From NCBI GenBank assembly GCA_027943245.1, contig JANDJZ010000052.1:1-64000 (forward strand): 64,000 nucleotides of DNA. The letters are read 5' to 3'. The position numbers were made by a program, and so were the translations under genes. The notes under the pieces are model-generated. The model saw only the letters and a list, made by a program, of their open reading frames with translations, was not told the origin of the DNA and made no database searches. Of the stretch, positions 10,155-21,922 are shown one piece after another. Numbering within the stretch: position 1 is the first letter of the stretch; the number at the start of each line of letters is the position of its first letter. This DNA is from Acanthamoeba sp. SK_2022b. Taxonomy: Eukaryota > Discosea > Longamoebia > Acanthamoebidae.

Positions 10155-13100
10155 TCAGCTGTCGGTTCTCTTTCCCGTGGAGCTGCTCGCGCCTCTCAGC
10201 GATGGAGCCGAGCCCTTTCTGGGCGACCTGGAGGCAGCCAAAGAGGCGTCGGTTTGGTCGCCGTTGTCGTCCAGCACGACTTTGGGTGCCGTCCTGCTAC
10301 TCGAACGAGGCAACGTTGACGATGACGACGAAGATGACGAGGATGAGGACGGCTTGAGAGTGTTCGACTTGCTGGCCGAATCGCCTCTGGCTCTTGCACG
10401 GTCGTCGGACAACTTCTTGTCCCGGTCATTGTCACGGCCGCGGCTTGGCTCCGGCGACTTATCGCGCTCGCGGTCCCGGTCCCTGTCACGGTCACGGCCT
10501 GGCTCCGGCGATTTTCTGCGCTCGCGGTCCCTGTCACGGCCACGGCCTGGCTCTGGTGACTTTCTGCGCTCATGGTCTCGGTCTCTGTCACGGCTCCGTT
10601 CGCGATCTCGCTCGGGAGACCTCTTGCGCTCGCGGTCTCGGTCTCTGTCGCGCTCTCGCTCCTGTCTCCGGTCCCGATCCCTTTCTCTTTCCCGCTCGTC
10701 CTGCAGTGTGTCGTCAGTTTGGCGTGTTGCGCGCGCTGCGTCGCATGCGGCGTGTGTACCCTCGAATCGCGCTCCCTGCTCCTGCCGCTCTCCCTGTCCC
10801 TGTCCCTGTCGTCCCTCGACCGCGAGCGCACTGTCAACGACGAAGCGGGCGCTGTCGATGTGGGAACAGGCGCCGAATTCTTCAACAAGGCCGGCTCGCT
10901 CTTGTTCGGCTCGTCCATGACGGGAATCGGGCTGCGAGACCTCACGCGTGACTTGCCCGACGTCGTGGGGTCGGAGGACGCCAATGCTGACAAGGCGGTC
11001 GAGCCTGCCATCGCGCCCAGCGACGCGGAAATAGACATCGCCACCACCGGCGCCGAGCGGGGGTCACCTGCCAATCTACGCGGCGACGACACGCAGACGC
11101 ATAGAGTTCAGCGCAGAGCCCAAGGAGGTAGCTCAGCACAGCGGGAAGCGGCGGTCGAGCACCTGCCGTCTTCAGCTGTCGCGTTCTGCTGCGCGGGCAC
11201 GCCGTAGCGGGCGAGCGCCGAGGTGATGCCTTCGCGCAGGAGGGCTACCCATTGCTGCTTCTCTTCGGGCAGCGATGTGTAGAACACCACCGCGTCCTCC
11301 ATCCCCGGCTCGCCCGGCGACGTCAACTTGAAGGCGTTCTTCAGGTCTTCACGTGGTAGGCTCATGCGTGTCATTGACATACATCACAGAGGACAGGACA
11401 AGGAGCACGGTGGTACCGAGTGAGTCAGGCACTTCGTCGCAGCGGGTGCTGGTGAAGTTGAAGAGACGCTTGAAGTGGTAGATCTTGCCCATCCGCTTGG
11501 GCTTGGTGACAAGCAACACATCGTTGAAGAGGAACAGATAGCGATAGATCGACTGCTTCTTGCTCGTGGCTGCCAAGATCACGCCCTGCTTCTTCAGCTC
11601 CCGGTCTGGCTGTATCAAGCTCTACACGGCGAGATGACACGACATGACATGACACGTCATCGTGACATCACCATCGGGGAAGGAAAAGCTGGGGCTGTGC
11701 CTTGACGTCTGGATACTTGTGGATGAGGGGGATAACGTCGACAAGCTGGCGCTGGGCTTCGGCCTTGCGCTTAGCCTCGTTGAGGAACTTGGCCGCCTGC
11801 TCAATGCTGTCCTTGGCCTGGATGAGGTCCTCCCTATCCGGGCTCGACTGTCATCGCACACGACCCACGGCCTCAGATCACAGCGCCATGGCGAGCCGGA
11901 GACCGGTGGTTTGCGGACGCACCAGTGGAGTCGATTGGATGACGTCGCGCAGCAGCAGCTCATACCTCGGCACGCGCTGGATAGGCTGTTGGGCCCAAAG
12001 GAAGACCAAGCGCGAGTTAGGCCGGTGGCGTGTAAAGTGGACAAGTGCAGATGTGGATGTGGAGATGGATGCTTGGGGAAGGCGCGTGCCTGAATGAGGA
12101 AATCCTCGAGGCGGAGCATCTTGCACTCGGGGCGCAAGCGCGTGGCGTTCTCGTAGGTCATCCAGGCGGACTTGTCCTTGAGCCGCATCAGGATCTGCAC
12201 CGCGTTTTCGTAATTGTTGATGTAGCCGCTGTACATCTTCAGCCAGTTCGACTGTTGACACAACTCCCACCCCACTTAATTGTCAGAGGGGCCTTGATGA
12301 CGGAGCCATACAACAAGATGAAGGAAGTGGTCAGGCGCGGGTACGAGATCGATGAACATCTTGCCGAGCTTGACGTGGTTGGGCGACTGGAGCTCGAGGT
12401 CCAAATCCTGCAGGAAGGTCGTGTGCAGCGCGTGGATGTTCTTGATAGACGAGAACAACCTTGAACACGTGTATGTGAGTCATGTTTCGCCTCGGTCGCC
12501 GCCATTGTAGGCACACGCACCCCTTGATGTCATCGGCCGACAGGTTCACCGACTTGATTGATTGCTTCTCCAACGGCTCAAGAAACAACTATCATCAAAA
12601 TAAAAAAACCCGATTGGTATCGAGATAATATACAAACATCAGCGACAAGTTGTAGGTGCGTACGGTAACAGCCAAGCCCATGTTGCTGACGTAGACCTTC
12701 TCGGTCTGGAGGATCTCGTTAATGATCTGCCGTCGCTTGATGTACATCCTCTGCAGCTTCTCCCGCTCGGCCTTTTCAGCCTCGGTCTCGCGCAGGGTGC
12801 CCCGTCGGGCCGACCGCAGCGTGCCCATGACCGGCCTCGGCCTGGTGCTACCCTGCTCGTTCTCGTCGCGAGTGTCGATGGCCATAACCACCTCCTCGTC
12901 CTCCTCGTCTTCCTCTCCCGCGACTGCTCACAGTTTGGGTGAAGTAAGTCCTCCTTACTCACTCCGCACACACGCTCAAGCGCACATGGAACGAACCGGG
13001 GATGCTGAGGTTGTTGATGGCATCGTCGGCTAGGTCGCGCACCTCGCGCGCGTTGCCCTTGCTCAAGCGAGCCAACACCGCCGCGCTTCGGTCCGATTTC

Positions 13101-15597
13101 AGGTTGCGTCTGTGCTTGTCTGTTCACAAGCGCATCTGCGTCAGAGAAAGGCGCGCGTCTCGTGGGTGGGCCAGGGGAAGGGAGGCTGCCGCGAACCAAG
13201 GAGGGTGAGCTTGACGCAGATGGCCAGGAGCTCGGTGAGGAAGTTGACCTCCTTCTTGTCTACGGTGTTTGGCGATACATCTTCCATCAGACCGAGCAAG
13301 ATGGGGATGCCTCCCGCACGACAGATCTCATCTCTCACCTCCACTGCAGTTGTGTTTGTTTGTGTGTGAGTCAGCGCCTCACTCAGTCCCAGCCAAGCGG
13401 GTGATGAGGCGCGTCACCATTCTTGGAGGCGTTAAGGAGAGTGGAGACCACTTCAGTGTTGAGTTCGCGGTTCTTGCTCTCTACCAGGAGATCGATGATA
13501 TTGATGATGGCACGCTGGCTAACGATCACCTCCTGCGCCGTCGCTGTATCATCAAACGGTGGAGATAAGCAACAGCAGGATAACTATAGCTTTCCCCCAA
13601 CCGAGATCCATGCTGAATGGAGGACAAGGCGTCGTACGATCGACTGCGAGGTTGCACAGCACCTGGGCGATGGCGAGCTGAGTCTGCGGGCTGTTGTCGG
13701 AGCGCAGGAGCCGCATCAGGCGCCCAATGGCATGATTCTCCACCAGCTTGCGCCGGACGCCCTCTGATCGGGGGGCGAGAGGCACAGGTGAGTGACCGTC
13801 CACAAAGAGATAGGGTGGTAAAGATTGGCAAGTGGGGGCGCACCAGAGATGGCGCTGAGCATGACCAGCACGTTGACCATCCGGAGCTGGATCTCCGAGC
13901 TCGAGCACGACAGCAGAGCGATCACGTTCTTCAGCGCTTTCCCTTGCTGTACCTCACAGAAGATCTTCTGTGCGTTCTCTGTTGGTTGTTTGGAGGTCAC
14001 CAGTGAGTGTCAGTCAACTCACGTGATCACGTTGCTGTTGGCACACCTTCGTAGAAGAGATTGGTAAGGGCGCGAGTGGCCTGCACAACCACACGCTGGC
14101 TCCACCTGAGTGCTTCTGTAGGGATCTCGCCCAGGGCCAAGCTCGTTGATGACTCGAAGTCGAGCAGACCGCCCAACAAGCCCACCAATTCTTGGGTACA
14201 CAACAGTCCCCTATCCCCATCACCGACTTTGGTCAACCAACGCAGGGTCCACTCCCCTCTTGACACGATACGTGAGTATAATCTCGCTTACCTGTTCCTG
14301 GGGTGTCGTGCGAGGTTGAGAACTAGCCAGAGAACCTTCTCCACCACGTCGTCGTTCTCGACATCCTTGAGGAGGGACACCAGGGCCGGTATCATGCCTG
14401 GCTCCTGGCAGACCTCCTCCTGGACCATCGCTTCATCGCCAGCCGAACAAGAGAGAGAGAGAGAGAGAGAACCATAAGCGTGCTCGCATTGCTTGTGCGA
14501 GTGACAGTGCAGGGAACTGTACAGTTTTCATGAGCGAGATTGGAGAGGGCCCACACGGCGAGCATGCGCTTGACGGCCGGGAACTTGGGGTGGAGCAGCT
14601 TGAGCAGCTCCGGCACAGCGCCCAAAGACAACGCCTTCTCCTTCCACACGTCACTCCCTATAGGCGACACTCCCCTTAAGCGCACGAAGGCTTCACATAC
14701 ACAAGAGACAACAAAAAAAAAAAAAAAAAAACAAAAAAAAAAACAAAACGAAAACAAGAGTAGCGGGAGGGGAGCGACCATCGGATGCGGTGTTGATAAA
14801 GATGCGAAGGGCCACCTCGTGCTTGGGATCGTCGGGTCGCCCGAGATCGTCCACCAGCCTTCTCAAGCCTGCCATCTTTTATGTTTTTTGCCCTCAAGCA
14901 AGTTAATGCGCTTTTAGCCTTTTAGGTTGCGTTGCAGCGCAACACAGCACTTAAGGAGAGAGAGGCCGACTTCTTCAAGTTCCCACCAGCTCCAGTTCGT
15001 GATAATCGCTGTGTGCGTCGTGTCCAGTTGGACTATGCGACACGCGGCCGGTTTTCCTTCTTTGGGGAAGTCTCGGTCCTTATCGTCATCGTTGAGGGGA
15101 CGATGGTGGTACAGAGGAAAGGAAATCGCGTATTAGGTCAATGATCCGCAGGTCCTCCTCCCGCAGCGGCGACGCTCGCTGCTCGACGCGACTCGCCACG
15201 GCCTCCAACTGCAGTTGGTCTCAATGAGGAGAAACAGCACAGGGCGTGCGGAGTGATGCGGGAGAGGAGAGAGGCGTACCGTGCGTCGAACGTCGGCGAG
15301 GGCCGGCTGGTAGGCCGGCAGCTGGGCAAACCGGGCGACCTGCGGCAGCAGGGAAGCGACCCGCGACGCAAGCGCGTCGATGGACTCGCTCGTCCGGTCC
15401 TCGGTAGTTGGCTCATTCGCTGCTGCGCGCGACGGCACGGTTGAGAAACGCGTGGGAGAGGAAGGGCGTGGGAAAAAGACGCACAGGCGTGAGAGGTGAT
15501 GGAGGCCAGCACGACCCACACGGCCAGGTGAATCGGTTCGTCACCCGGGTCTTGAGACTCAGACAGAAGGCGCACCAGGGACGCCACGAGGCCTGCA

Positions 15598-15660
<63 letters not shown>

Positions 15661-17227
15661 TGAGCCTTGGGTGCGAGAGAGGAGCAGCTGGATGTTTGTG
15701 CCCGTGCCTGCAAGCTCAACCAGCCGCTCTGGAGCCAAGTAGGCCAGAGTATTGGCGAGGAGTAGCGTGCATATTTTGTGCACGTCGCTTTCATCGACCT
15801 CCGTGCGGAGCCACTGCAGAGCCGCGGGCACGAGCGCATCTGTCGGCAGCGGTCAGCGCCCACGTGGCTCCCTTCCCTTCTCCCTCCCACTTGATAGCGG
15901 TGCTAAATCGGCGTACCAGCCATCTTCCTCATCAGTCGCTCTTCCGAGACATCGGCGGTCTGGGCCTGCTGTTCGCCGGGCTGGAGGGCGAGGCCTGGTC
16001 GCGACAACAGCAGCTCCGCCACTTCCCACATGAGATGTGCCACCTTTTCTGTTATTCTTTCCTGTGTATAGTCCGTGACACACGCGCGTAAGAAGAGATC
16101 GCGAGACAGCATTTGGGCGCGTGGTAAGGTGGCACCTCTGGCTGGACGAGCTGGGCTCCCAGGACCGCCAACACGTCGTGTTCCCACACGAGCTTGGGCG
16201 CGAGCCGCCCACCCATGTAGACCAGCGCATAGAGTAGCTCCACGCATCTCTGAAGCAGGAGCTCGCTCAGGGAGGATCGGAGGACCCACACCAGCTTCGC
16301 TAAGACGTCATCATCGATGAGCGGGGACGCCCACGATTGCTGCCCCTCCGCCGTGCAAACGCACGCGGTGAAGCACCTGATCGGCGACCAAACAACCGAA
16401 TTGGATTAGCCGGTGTGCTCCGTCGCACGTGGCTCGCGGGTGCCCTCACCTGGCTAGCTCGGCCAGGGTGAGCGGGTCGTCGTTGGCAACCCACATCCCG
16501 ACCAACGTCTCCTGCACATCGTGTCGGCTCAGCGCGCTGGAACGGGGTTGGAGGGAGGGGGCCGAGTGAGAGGATGCGCATGAGCGACAGCGAGCCAACT
16601 ATAAAACGTGTAAACCTGCTTCGCACAGATGCGACATTGCCGATCACTCCCACGATCACCTCCTGAGGCGGGCAGTCTATGAGTGCAAGAGGAAAGTGCA
16701 TGCAAGGCATTGATGACTCGAGGCGTGCAGGAGTGCGGGGACGCACCCTGAATCGGTGAGAGTGGACGGGGTTGGCGAGGACGCGCAGGAGGATGGAGAG
16801 GAGCTCGTGCTTTAGCATGAAGTCAACGAACTAGTGGCCGCGAGTCAGAGACCAGGGCGTCAGAGAACGAGCACGCAGGAGAGTAGAATGCGCACCTCTT
16901 CACTTGTGGCGATGTCCCAAAGGAAGCAGCTAGCAGGTCAAGCGAGGTGGCGTGAGTCAGTGCGCGTCCATGGGGTCAGCTGGATAGAAGCGCACCCTAG
17001 TTCGATTTCCTCCGTTTCATCTTCCTCGTTCTTGCTAATCTCACCTGTGTGCAGCCCAGGCTCGTTCTCTCTCTCCACGAGGGTGATCAAACACCGCAGC
17101 ACGTAGCTAAGGGCCAAATGCTGGTAATTAGCAAATGGCAAGACACTCTAGAATAAAGAGCCAGGTACCTGGGGTCTATGACCGAGTCCGGATAGGATTC
17201 GGTTGCAGCAGCAGCATCTGTTTCCAT
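10155..17227 (-). CDS. ARM-repeat RhoGEF-PH protein with RD/SP-rich tail
   Basis: A very large predicted Rho guanine-nucleotide exchange factor. The ATG at 17227 opens METDAAAATESYPDSVID, joined by a 62-bp intron (gtacct...cccttag) to SYVLRCLITLVEREN. Exons down to about 13.0 kb encode armadillo-type repeats, e.g. MLKHELLSILLRVLANP, VPELLKLLHPKFPAVKRMLA, NVIALLSCSSSEIQLRMVNV and MRLLRSDNSPQTQLAIAQVL. The DH domain follows (about 12.9-11.6 kb): KRRQIINEILQTEKVYVSNM, SNWLKMYSGYINNYENAVQI and PIQRVPRYELLLRDVIQS. The PH domain (about 11.6-11.2 kb) contains SIYRYLFLFNDVLLVTKPKR and LPEEKQQWVALLREGI. The tail (11.1-10.16 kb) is rich in RD/RE dipeptides with repeated KSPEP motifs, a 12-Ser run, and ends TGKRTDS. 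The ARM and DH-PH exons have compatible strand, spacing and no intervening start or stop evidence, so one gene is favoured. Two adjacent genes cannot be excluded without transcripts. Confidence 0.8.
15601..15659. repeat. (GT)n dinucleotide microsatellite
   Basis: About 29 GT units ((CA)n on the coding strand) lie just upstream of a 3' splice acceptor (cacacag|ATGCAGGCC) in the ARM-repeat part of the ARM-RhoGEF gene. The repeat is intronic. Confidence 0.95.
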
Positions 17228-17305
17228 AGTTTGAGGTTTTGTAAGGGGATTTGGCGCCAAATCACAAATAGCTTTTTTTCTGTCATCTTGCACAATCGAA
17301 TTAGC
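17228..17305. promoter_or_regulatory. 78-bp bidirectional promoter with E2F-like palindrome
   Basis: Only 78 bp separate the ATGs of the minus-strand ARM-RhoGEF and the plus-strand mitochondrial orphan. Positions 17249-17262 read ATTTGGCGCCAAAT, a perfect 14-bp palindrome containing TTTGGCGC on both strands, the consensus of E2F/DP sites. A T-rich run (gcttttttt) follows. E2F control of both genes, and hence cell-cycle linkage, is inferred. Confidence 0.6.
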
Positions 17306-18955
17306 ATGTTGCAGCAGCGGAAGCTGATTACATCTCGCGCCGTTGGTGTTGCACTTCCGGGGCTGTTGCGGCCACATGGTGCGGCCAGTGCAAGGACGCT
17401 GCTGATTGCCCCACGGGGCGCACTGAGCTATGGCACCCGAGCCGCCCCTCCTGCTTCTTCTTGGAGAAGGCCTATGCTGGTGGCTGCCGCCCTTGTGAGT
17501 GCTGGTGTAGCGTTTGGATTGCAGCGACGCCCAGCCTTTGCTCAACGTAGTGCCCCTCCCTCCACCGCCTGCACACGCAGATGAGATCAAATTCATCACT
17601 CAAGTGGACTAACTTCACGTGCAGAAGTCGATGAAGAAGCGGAGGCCGACGAAGTCTATCAGCGCTTGCCTATGCACCTGCTTGTCGATGATACTGACGA
17701 CGACGTTGGAGAGGCGGGCCAGCCCGATCAGGCCGTCGTATTTGAGGCAGAGGTGAGTGGCTGAAGCAGAATGATCCGCCATCGCTCCTCGGGGCGGCTG
17801 ATCGTGGGGCACACGTGTGCGGCCAAATGTGCAGGAGAAGCCCAAGGAAGCAGAGGAGGCAGAGGAGAAAGAGGAGCTGCTGCCGGCCACTCGCCTGCTC
17901 GGCGCGAGGCGTCCCAAGGCCAGTGACCCCGAGGACGAGGCACGACGACAGCAGATGCTCGCCCACCTGCAACAGCACACGCACGACTGGCACGTCAGTC
18001 CGGGGCTTGGCCGTTCTCGCGTTGCTCGCTGAAGCAGAGCAGGCGTCGCCCGAGTGGTTCGCTGACTTGCGTTATGGCGCACAGGGAAACTTTCAGTACA
18101 GAGTGCATAGTGGGCGACGACGATGAGGATGATGAAGGAGAAGATACAGTCAGGGACGATCACGCCGGGTCGCAGGTAAGCGATCTTGCGTGAGTGGCCC
18201 ACAACTGCGAGGGAGAGAGATAGGCATAGAGTAGGCCTCGAAAAACTCACTCAACCACACGGCCGTGTCACTAGTTGGTGTTTCGGCATCCACCGTGGAT
18301 GATGCCAGGCGGGCCCAATGAGATGGTCCGGTTCAGTATCCTTGGCACATCTCCCAGAGGCCAGGAGGACGGCACCATAGCCATGCTCACCATGCTCACG
18401 TCCACTCCTCCCGTTTCCCGTACGTCACTCCCTTCTCTCTCTCTCTCTCTCTCCTTCATGCCATTGCAGTCGAGGCTTGTGCTCGCTGTGCTGTCCGACT
18501 CATGTGTGCTCCAGGGATGCGAGATCTGTACGAGCTTCACCGAACCATGCGAGACGAGATCGGCAAGCAGGCGCGCGTCGTCAAGCCTCGCATGCGTTGG
18601 ATGGTGGCCGGGCGGCCCGCGCTTGGCTTCGTTATCGCCTTCACTGGCATGGGCAAGACCTTGGTACTGCACTTCTCTCTTCTCGCCTGACCACACCCAC
18701 TCACCCTTGTGCGCGTGTTGTGTGTGGTGTGTGGCGCAGGTGTCGACGTACGTGATGACGGCGCACAACGGGAAGGGCCTCGTGCTGTTGTTCAACACCA
18801 TCCATTCCGCCGATGAGCCGCTGCAGAGGAGCCTCGCGCGCCATCAGGAAGAGAGCGACGACGTGTTTGAGTACACCCTGCGCTCTGCCTCCTTGCTTAC
18901 CTGCACTCCTCCCCCTCACCTCTCTGTCAGCTCCGCCTTCTTCCTCCAGCGCTGA
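17306..18955 (+). CDS. Putative mitochondrial protein of unknown function
   Basis: The ATG at 17306 begins MLQQRKLITSRAVGVALPGL, an Arg/Ser/Ala-rich, acid-free stretch typical of a mitochondrial presequence. A hydrophobic segment (MLVAAALVSAGVAFGL) follows. Later exons are acidic (EVDEEAEADEVYQRLPMHLL; EKPKEAEEAEEKEELLPATR), then comes a globular part with MPGGPNEMVRFSILGTSP, GMRDLYELHRTMRDEIGKQA, RMRWMVAGRPALGFVIAFTG and LVLLFNTIHSADEPLQ. The last intron probably runs from gtacaccctg to cctctctgtcag, so the protein ends DDVFDSAFFLQR; without it the same stop at 18955 is used. I do not recognise the family. The sequence suggests a matrix or inner-membrane protein with one N-terminal membrane segment. 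It shares its promoter with the ARM-RhoGEF. Confidence 0.7.
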
Positions 18956-18978
18956 TCTTTTCGTGAAGGAAAGAAAAT

Positions 18979-19014
18979 CAAATAAATAAATGGATAGATA
19001 TGTCTATTTATTTG
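18979..19014. repeat. Small AT-rich hairpin (10-bp arms)
   Basis: CAAATAAATA (18979-18988) and TATTTATTTG (19005-19014) are perfect reverse complements around a 16-base loop. They lie between the end of the mitochondrial orphan and the acetyl-CoA transporter and could be a 3'-end or transcript-termination structure. Confidence 0.7.
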
Positions 19015-19144
19015 CCGCAACATCCCAAAGCAAATCTCCGGAAAAGTTGTAATCTGAGAAATGCCAACAATGGCGTGATGAGGTGGCCCTCTGGACTGAC
19101 GCCAAACACAAACACAAACACCGGAGTGAGCGAGTTGTGGCACA

Positions 19145-21787
19145 ATGCAAGGACAAGAGGCAGCGCTACAGGCTGGTAGCGGTGGAGGGGACGCGACTGC
19201 CAGTCCCATGCGATCTCGTGGACCCTCGCGCACAATCTTTGCTGTGGAGAATAATCTCATTTCTTCTTCTTCGTCCCCGTCGCCTGCAAGTCCAGCAACC
19301 CCACAGTCTTCTGCACATAGTCTCTCGTCTGCACAACAGAAGCTATCGTGGCGAGCACGAAGACGAAGAGTGACTTCTATGGAAAGCCAGCAGATTGCCG
19401 AAGTTAAGCTAGACGCAAAGGCCGTCCAGCAGAGTGATCGATCCAACATGGTCCTCCTTGTTGTCCTCTGTACGCATCGTCTCTCCCATTTGTTTGCATT
19501 TATTGGTCTTATTTTCATTTCGGTCTTTTTTCTCCCGTTATCTTGTCGTTTCTTAATTATTTGTTATTTTTTGTGTGCCCGGGCTCGAGCAGACATGCTG
19601 CAGGGCGTGCCTATGGGCCTGGTGATGGGTTCGATCCCGTTCCTTCTGCAGAGCAAGCTGACATACACCGAGCTCGGCATTTTTTCCATCGCTGGCTACC
19701 CCTACGCCCTCAAGCTCTTCTGGTCTCCCGTCGTCGACGCCTGCTACTTCAAACGGGTGGGGAGGCGAAAAAGCTGGATCATCCCCATACAACTGATCGC
19801 CGGCCTTATGATGTACATAATCGGGCTTCACGTGGAAGAGGTCTTCGTGCAGCCCGAGATCCCTGTCTATACGATCACCTTCTGTTTCCTGTGCCTCACC
19901 ATCCTGGTCGCCACGCAGGACATCGCTGTCGATGGTCCGCACCTCACTCACTCTCTATTCTTTTTCGGCCATGCGCCTGATCCTGCCCGTGCTGAACTTA
20001 ACTCATTTTCGCTGCCTTTCTCAGGCTGGGCGCTTACGCTGCTGTCGAAACCAATGCGAGGCTGGGCTTCCACATGCCAGGTACGCCGGCCCCATTGTTC
20101 TACATACGTAGCTCGAGCGACACCATTTCATTCATCTCCTCTTATTTGTATATTCATAACAACAGACGATAGGTTTGAACAGCGGATTCTTCATGTCGTT
20201 CACCATATTCCTCGCACTCAACTCGGCCGAGTTCTGCAACAAGTATCTCCGCGCCGAGCCGTCGCCCGAGGGCCTGTTGCCGCTGTCCACCTATATCCAG
20301 GCGTGGGCGCTCCTCTATTTCGTGGTGACCCTGTACCTGGCCTTTGCCAAGAACGAGCGGCCCATCTTTCACCGCCTGGCGTCGCCCGCTGTTACCGCGT
20401 CGCACGAAAACGTCTTCTCTGCGGCCGGTCGAGGCAAGTCGAGCGAACTCATGATCGATCACGGCGAGAAGGACAGGCAGATGCGCGAGCGCGAGCGCAC
20501 GCGACAGCTGCAGAAGGAAGCGCGCATGGCCATGGGCTCGGCATCGACCATCGTGGTCAACGAGGACAGCGACGACGAAGACGACTATGAATATCATCGC
20601 GCCAAGAACTATCACAACAACAATAACAACAGCAACAATAATGGCAGCAAGAGCGAGAACGGCCATGCCATCCACGGAGAGAATGACTACGAAGACGACG
20701 GCGATGATGAGGATGTCACCATCAGGATGGTCTTCTGGAAGATCTGGAAGCTGGTCAACCTGCCCAACATGCGGACGCTCCTGCTGTTGATGCTCGTCTA
20801 CAAGCTCGGGTTCATGGCCGCCGACACGGTGTCGGCGCTCAAGCTCATCGAGAAGGGCTTCAAGAAGGAGGACCTCGCCCTGTTCGTGCTCATCGAGTTC
20901 CCCTTCCAGATTCTCTTTGCCGTTCTCGCCGGCAAGTGGGCCAGCGGCAGCACTCCCCTCACTTCGGTACGCGCTACCATTTCTTTACGTTTTAGAAATT
21001 ACTATTCTGTGATTTAAAAAAAAAAAAAAAAAAACCACAGCATTATTCTTCATTCTATAAAAACCTAGGAAAAAACAGAACAAATTTTAATTTACGTTTA
21101 TTCTTAATGGCAACAGTTCATGGTTGGTTTCAAGCTGCGGCTGGTCATCTCGGCGCTTGGCGGGCTGGTGATCTACTTCTTCCCCAGCGAAGGCATCACG
21201 GCGCCCTTCTACCTCGTCGTCCTCGCGATCACCCTCTCCACCTCCTTCTCTGGCACCATCCAGTTCGTATCTCAGGTACGCTCGCCCCGCTCCCTCCCCC
21301 CAAGGAATGCACGTGCGTGGCTTGCTCACGTCGCTCGCCACCGTCAGGGAGCGTTCTTCACGCGCATCAGCGATCTGTCGATCGGCGGGACCTACCTCAC
21401 GCTCCTCAACACCTTTGCCAACCTGGGCGGGACCTGGCCCAAGTTCTTCGTGCTCTATTTTGTCGACCTCCTCACCGTCAAGGAGTGCATCGGAGAGGGT
21501 AAGCGCGTTGCAATGTATCATTGCGTTGATGGTTGATCGGTTGATTTTTGTTCTCATGAGGACGTGGCCTTGCAGGCGAGGAGTTGGCTCGGGTGGGCAG
21601 CTGTGTGGCCAAGGAGAAGGCCGACGAGTGCGCGGCGCTGGGCGGAACGTGCATTACGGAGGTCGACGGGTACTACCCGGTCGTCGCCGGTTGCTTCGTG
21701 ATCGGCCTCGGGCTCGTCATCCTACTTCAGCGCCGCCTTGTCCCGCTCGAGCGACTGCACGAGTCCGCCTGGAAGTTCAAGCAGTGA
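19145..21787 (+). CDS. SLC33A1: Acetyl-CoA transporter (SLC33A1/AT-1 family)
   Basis: Polytopic major-facilitator-type protein; the family moves acetyl-CoA from cytosol into the ER lumen. Hallmarks are in order: LYMLQGVPMGLVMGSIPFLL (built across an intron), LKLFWSPVVDACYFKRVGRR with the family RRKSW, the signature ATQDIAVDG (about 19.92 kb) joined to GWALTLL, and then LNSAEFCNKYLR, ISDLSIGGTYLTLLNTFANL and GGTWPKFFVLYFVDLLT. The usual family length is about 550; this protein is longer because of an N-terminal Ser/Pro-rich region and a hydrophilic insert in a loop (about 20.45-20.73 kb). The insert is charged, then Asn-rich (NNNNNSNNNGS), then acidic. The start at 19145 is the first in-frame ATG. 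The tail ends RLVPLERLHESAWKFKQ. A poly(A) run in an intron near 21017-21034 is not a gene end, as coding resumes at 21118. Confidence 0.93.
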
Positions 21788-21922
21788 CGCGCCGTCAACG
21801 CCGTGACATCAATCGATTTACATGTTCATTTCGGTGGTCTTTAGCAACTAACAAGCGTGACTCGCGGTGAGCACCGATGGGGGGAGGCTTGGCCGACCAT
21901 CGAGGAGCGAGAGAGAGAGATG

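Noticed and set aside
10078..10920. 280-codon plus-strand frame with RS/LS repeats resembling an SR protein
   Set aside because: It is antisense to the RD/KSPEP-rich tail of the ARM-RhoGEF, whose minus-strand frame connects in order to the PH domain and has its own stop at 10155.
15559..15831. His-Thr dipeptide-repeat protein
   Set aside because: It translates a (CA)n tract next to a splice acceptor; the ARM repeat continues across it when the intron is removed.
21017..21115. Poly(A) run as a possible retroposed gene end
   Set aside because: It lies in an intron of the acetyl-CoA transporter; coding resumes in frame at FMVGFKLRLVIS with no sign of an inserted copy.
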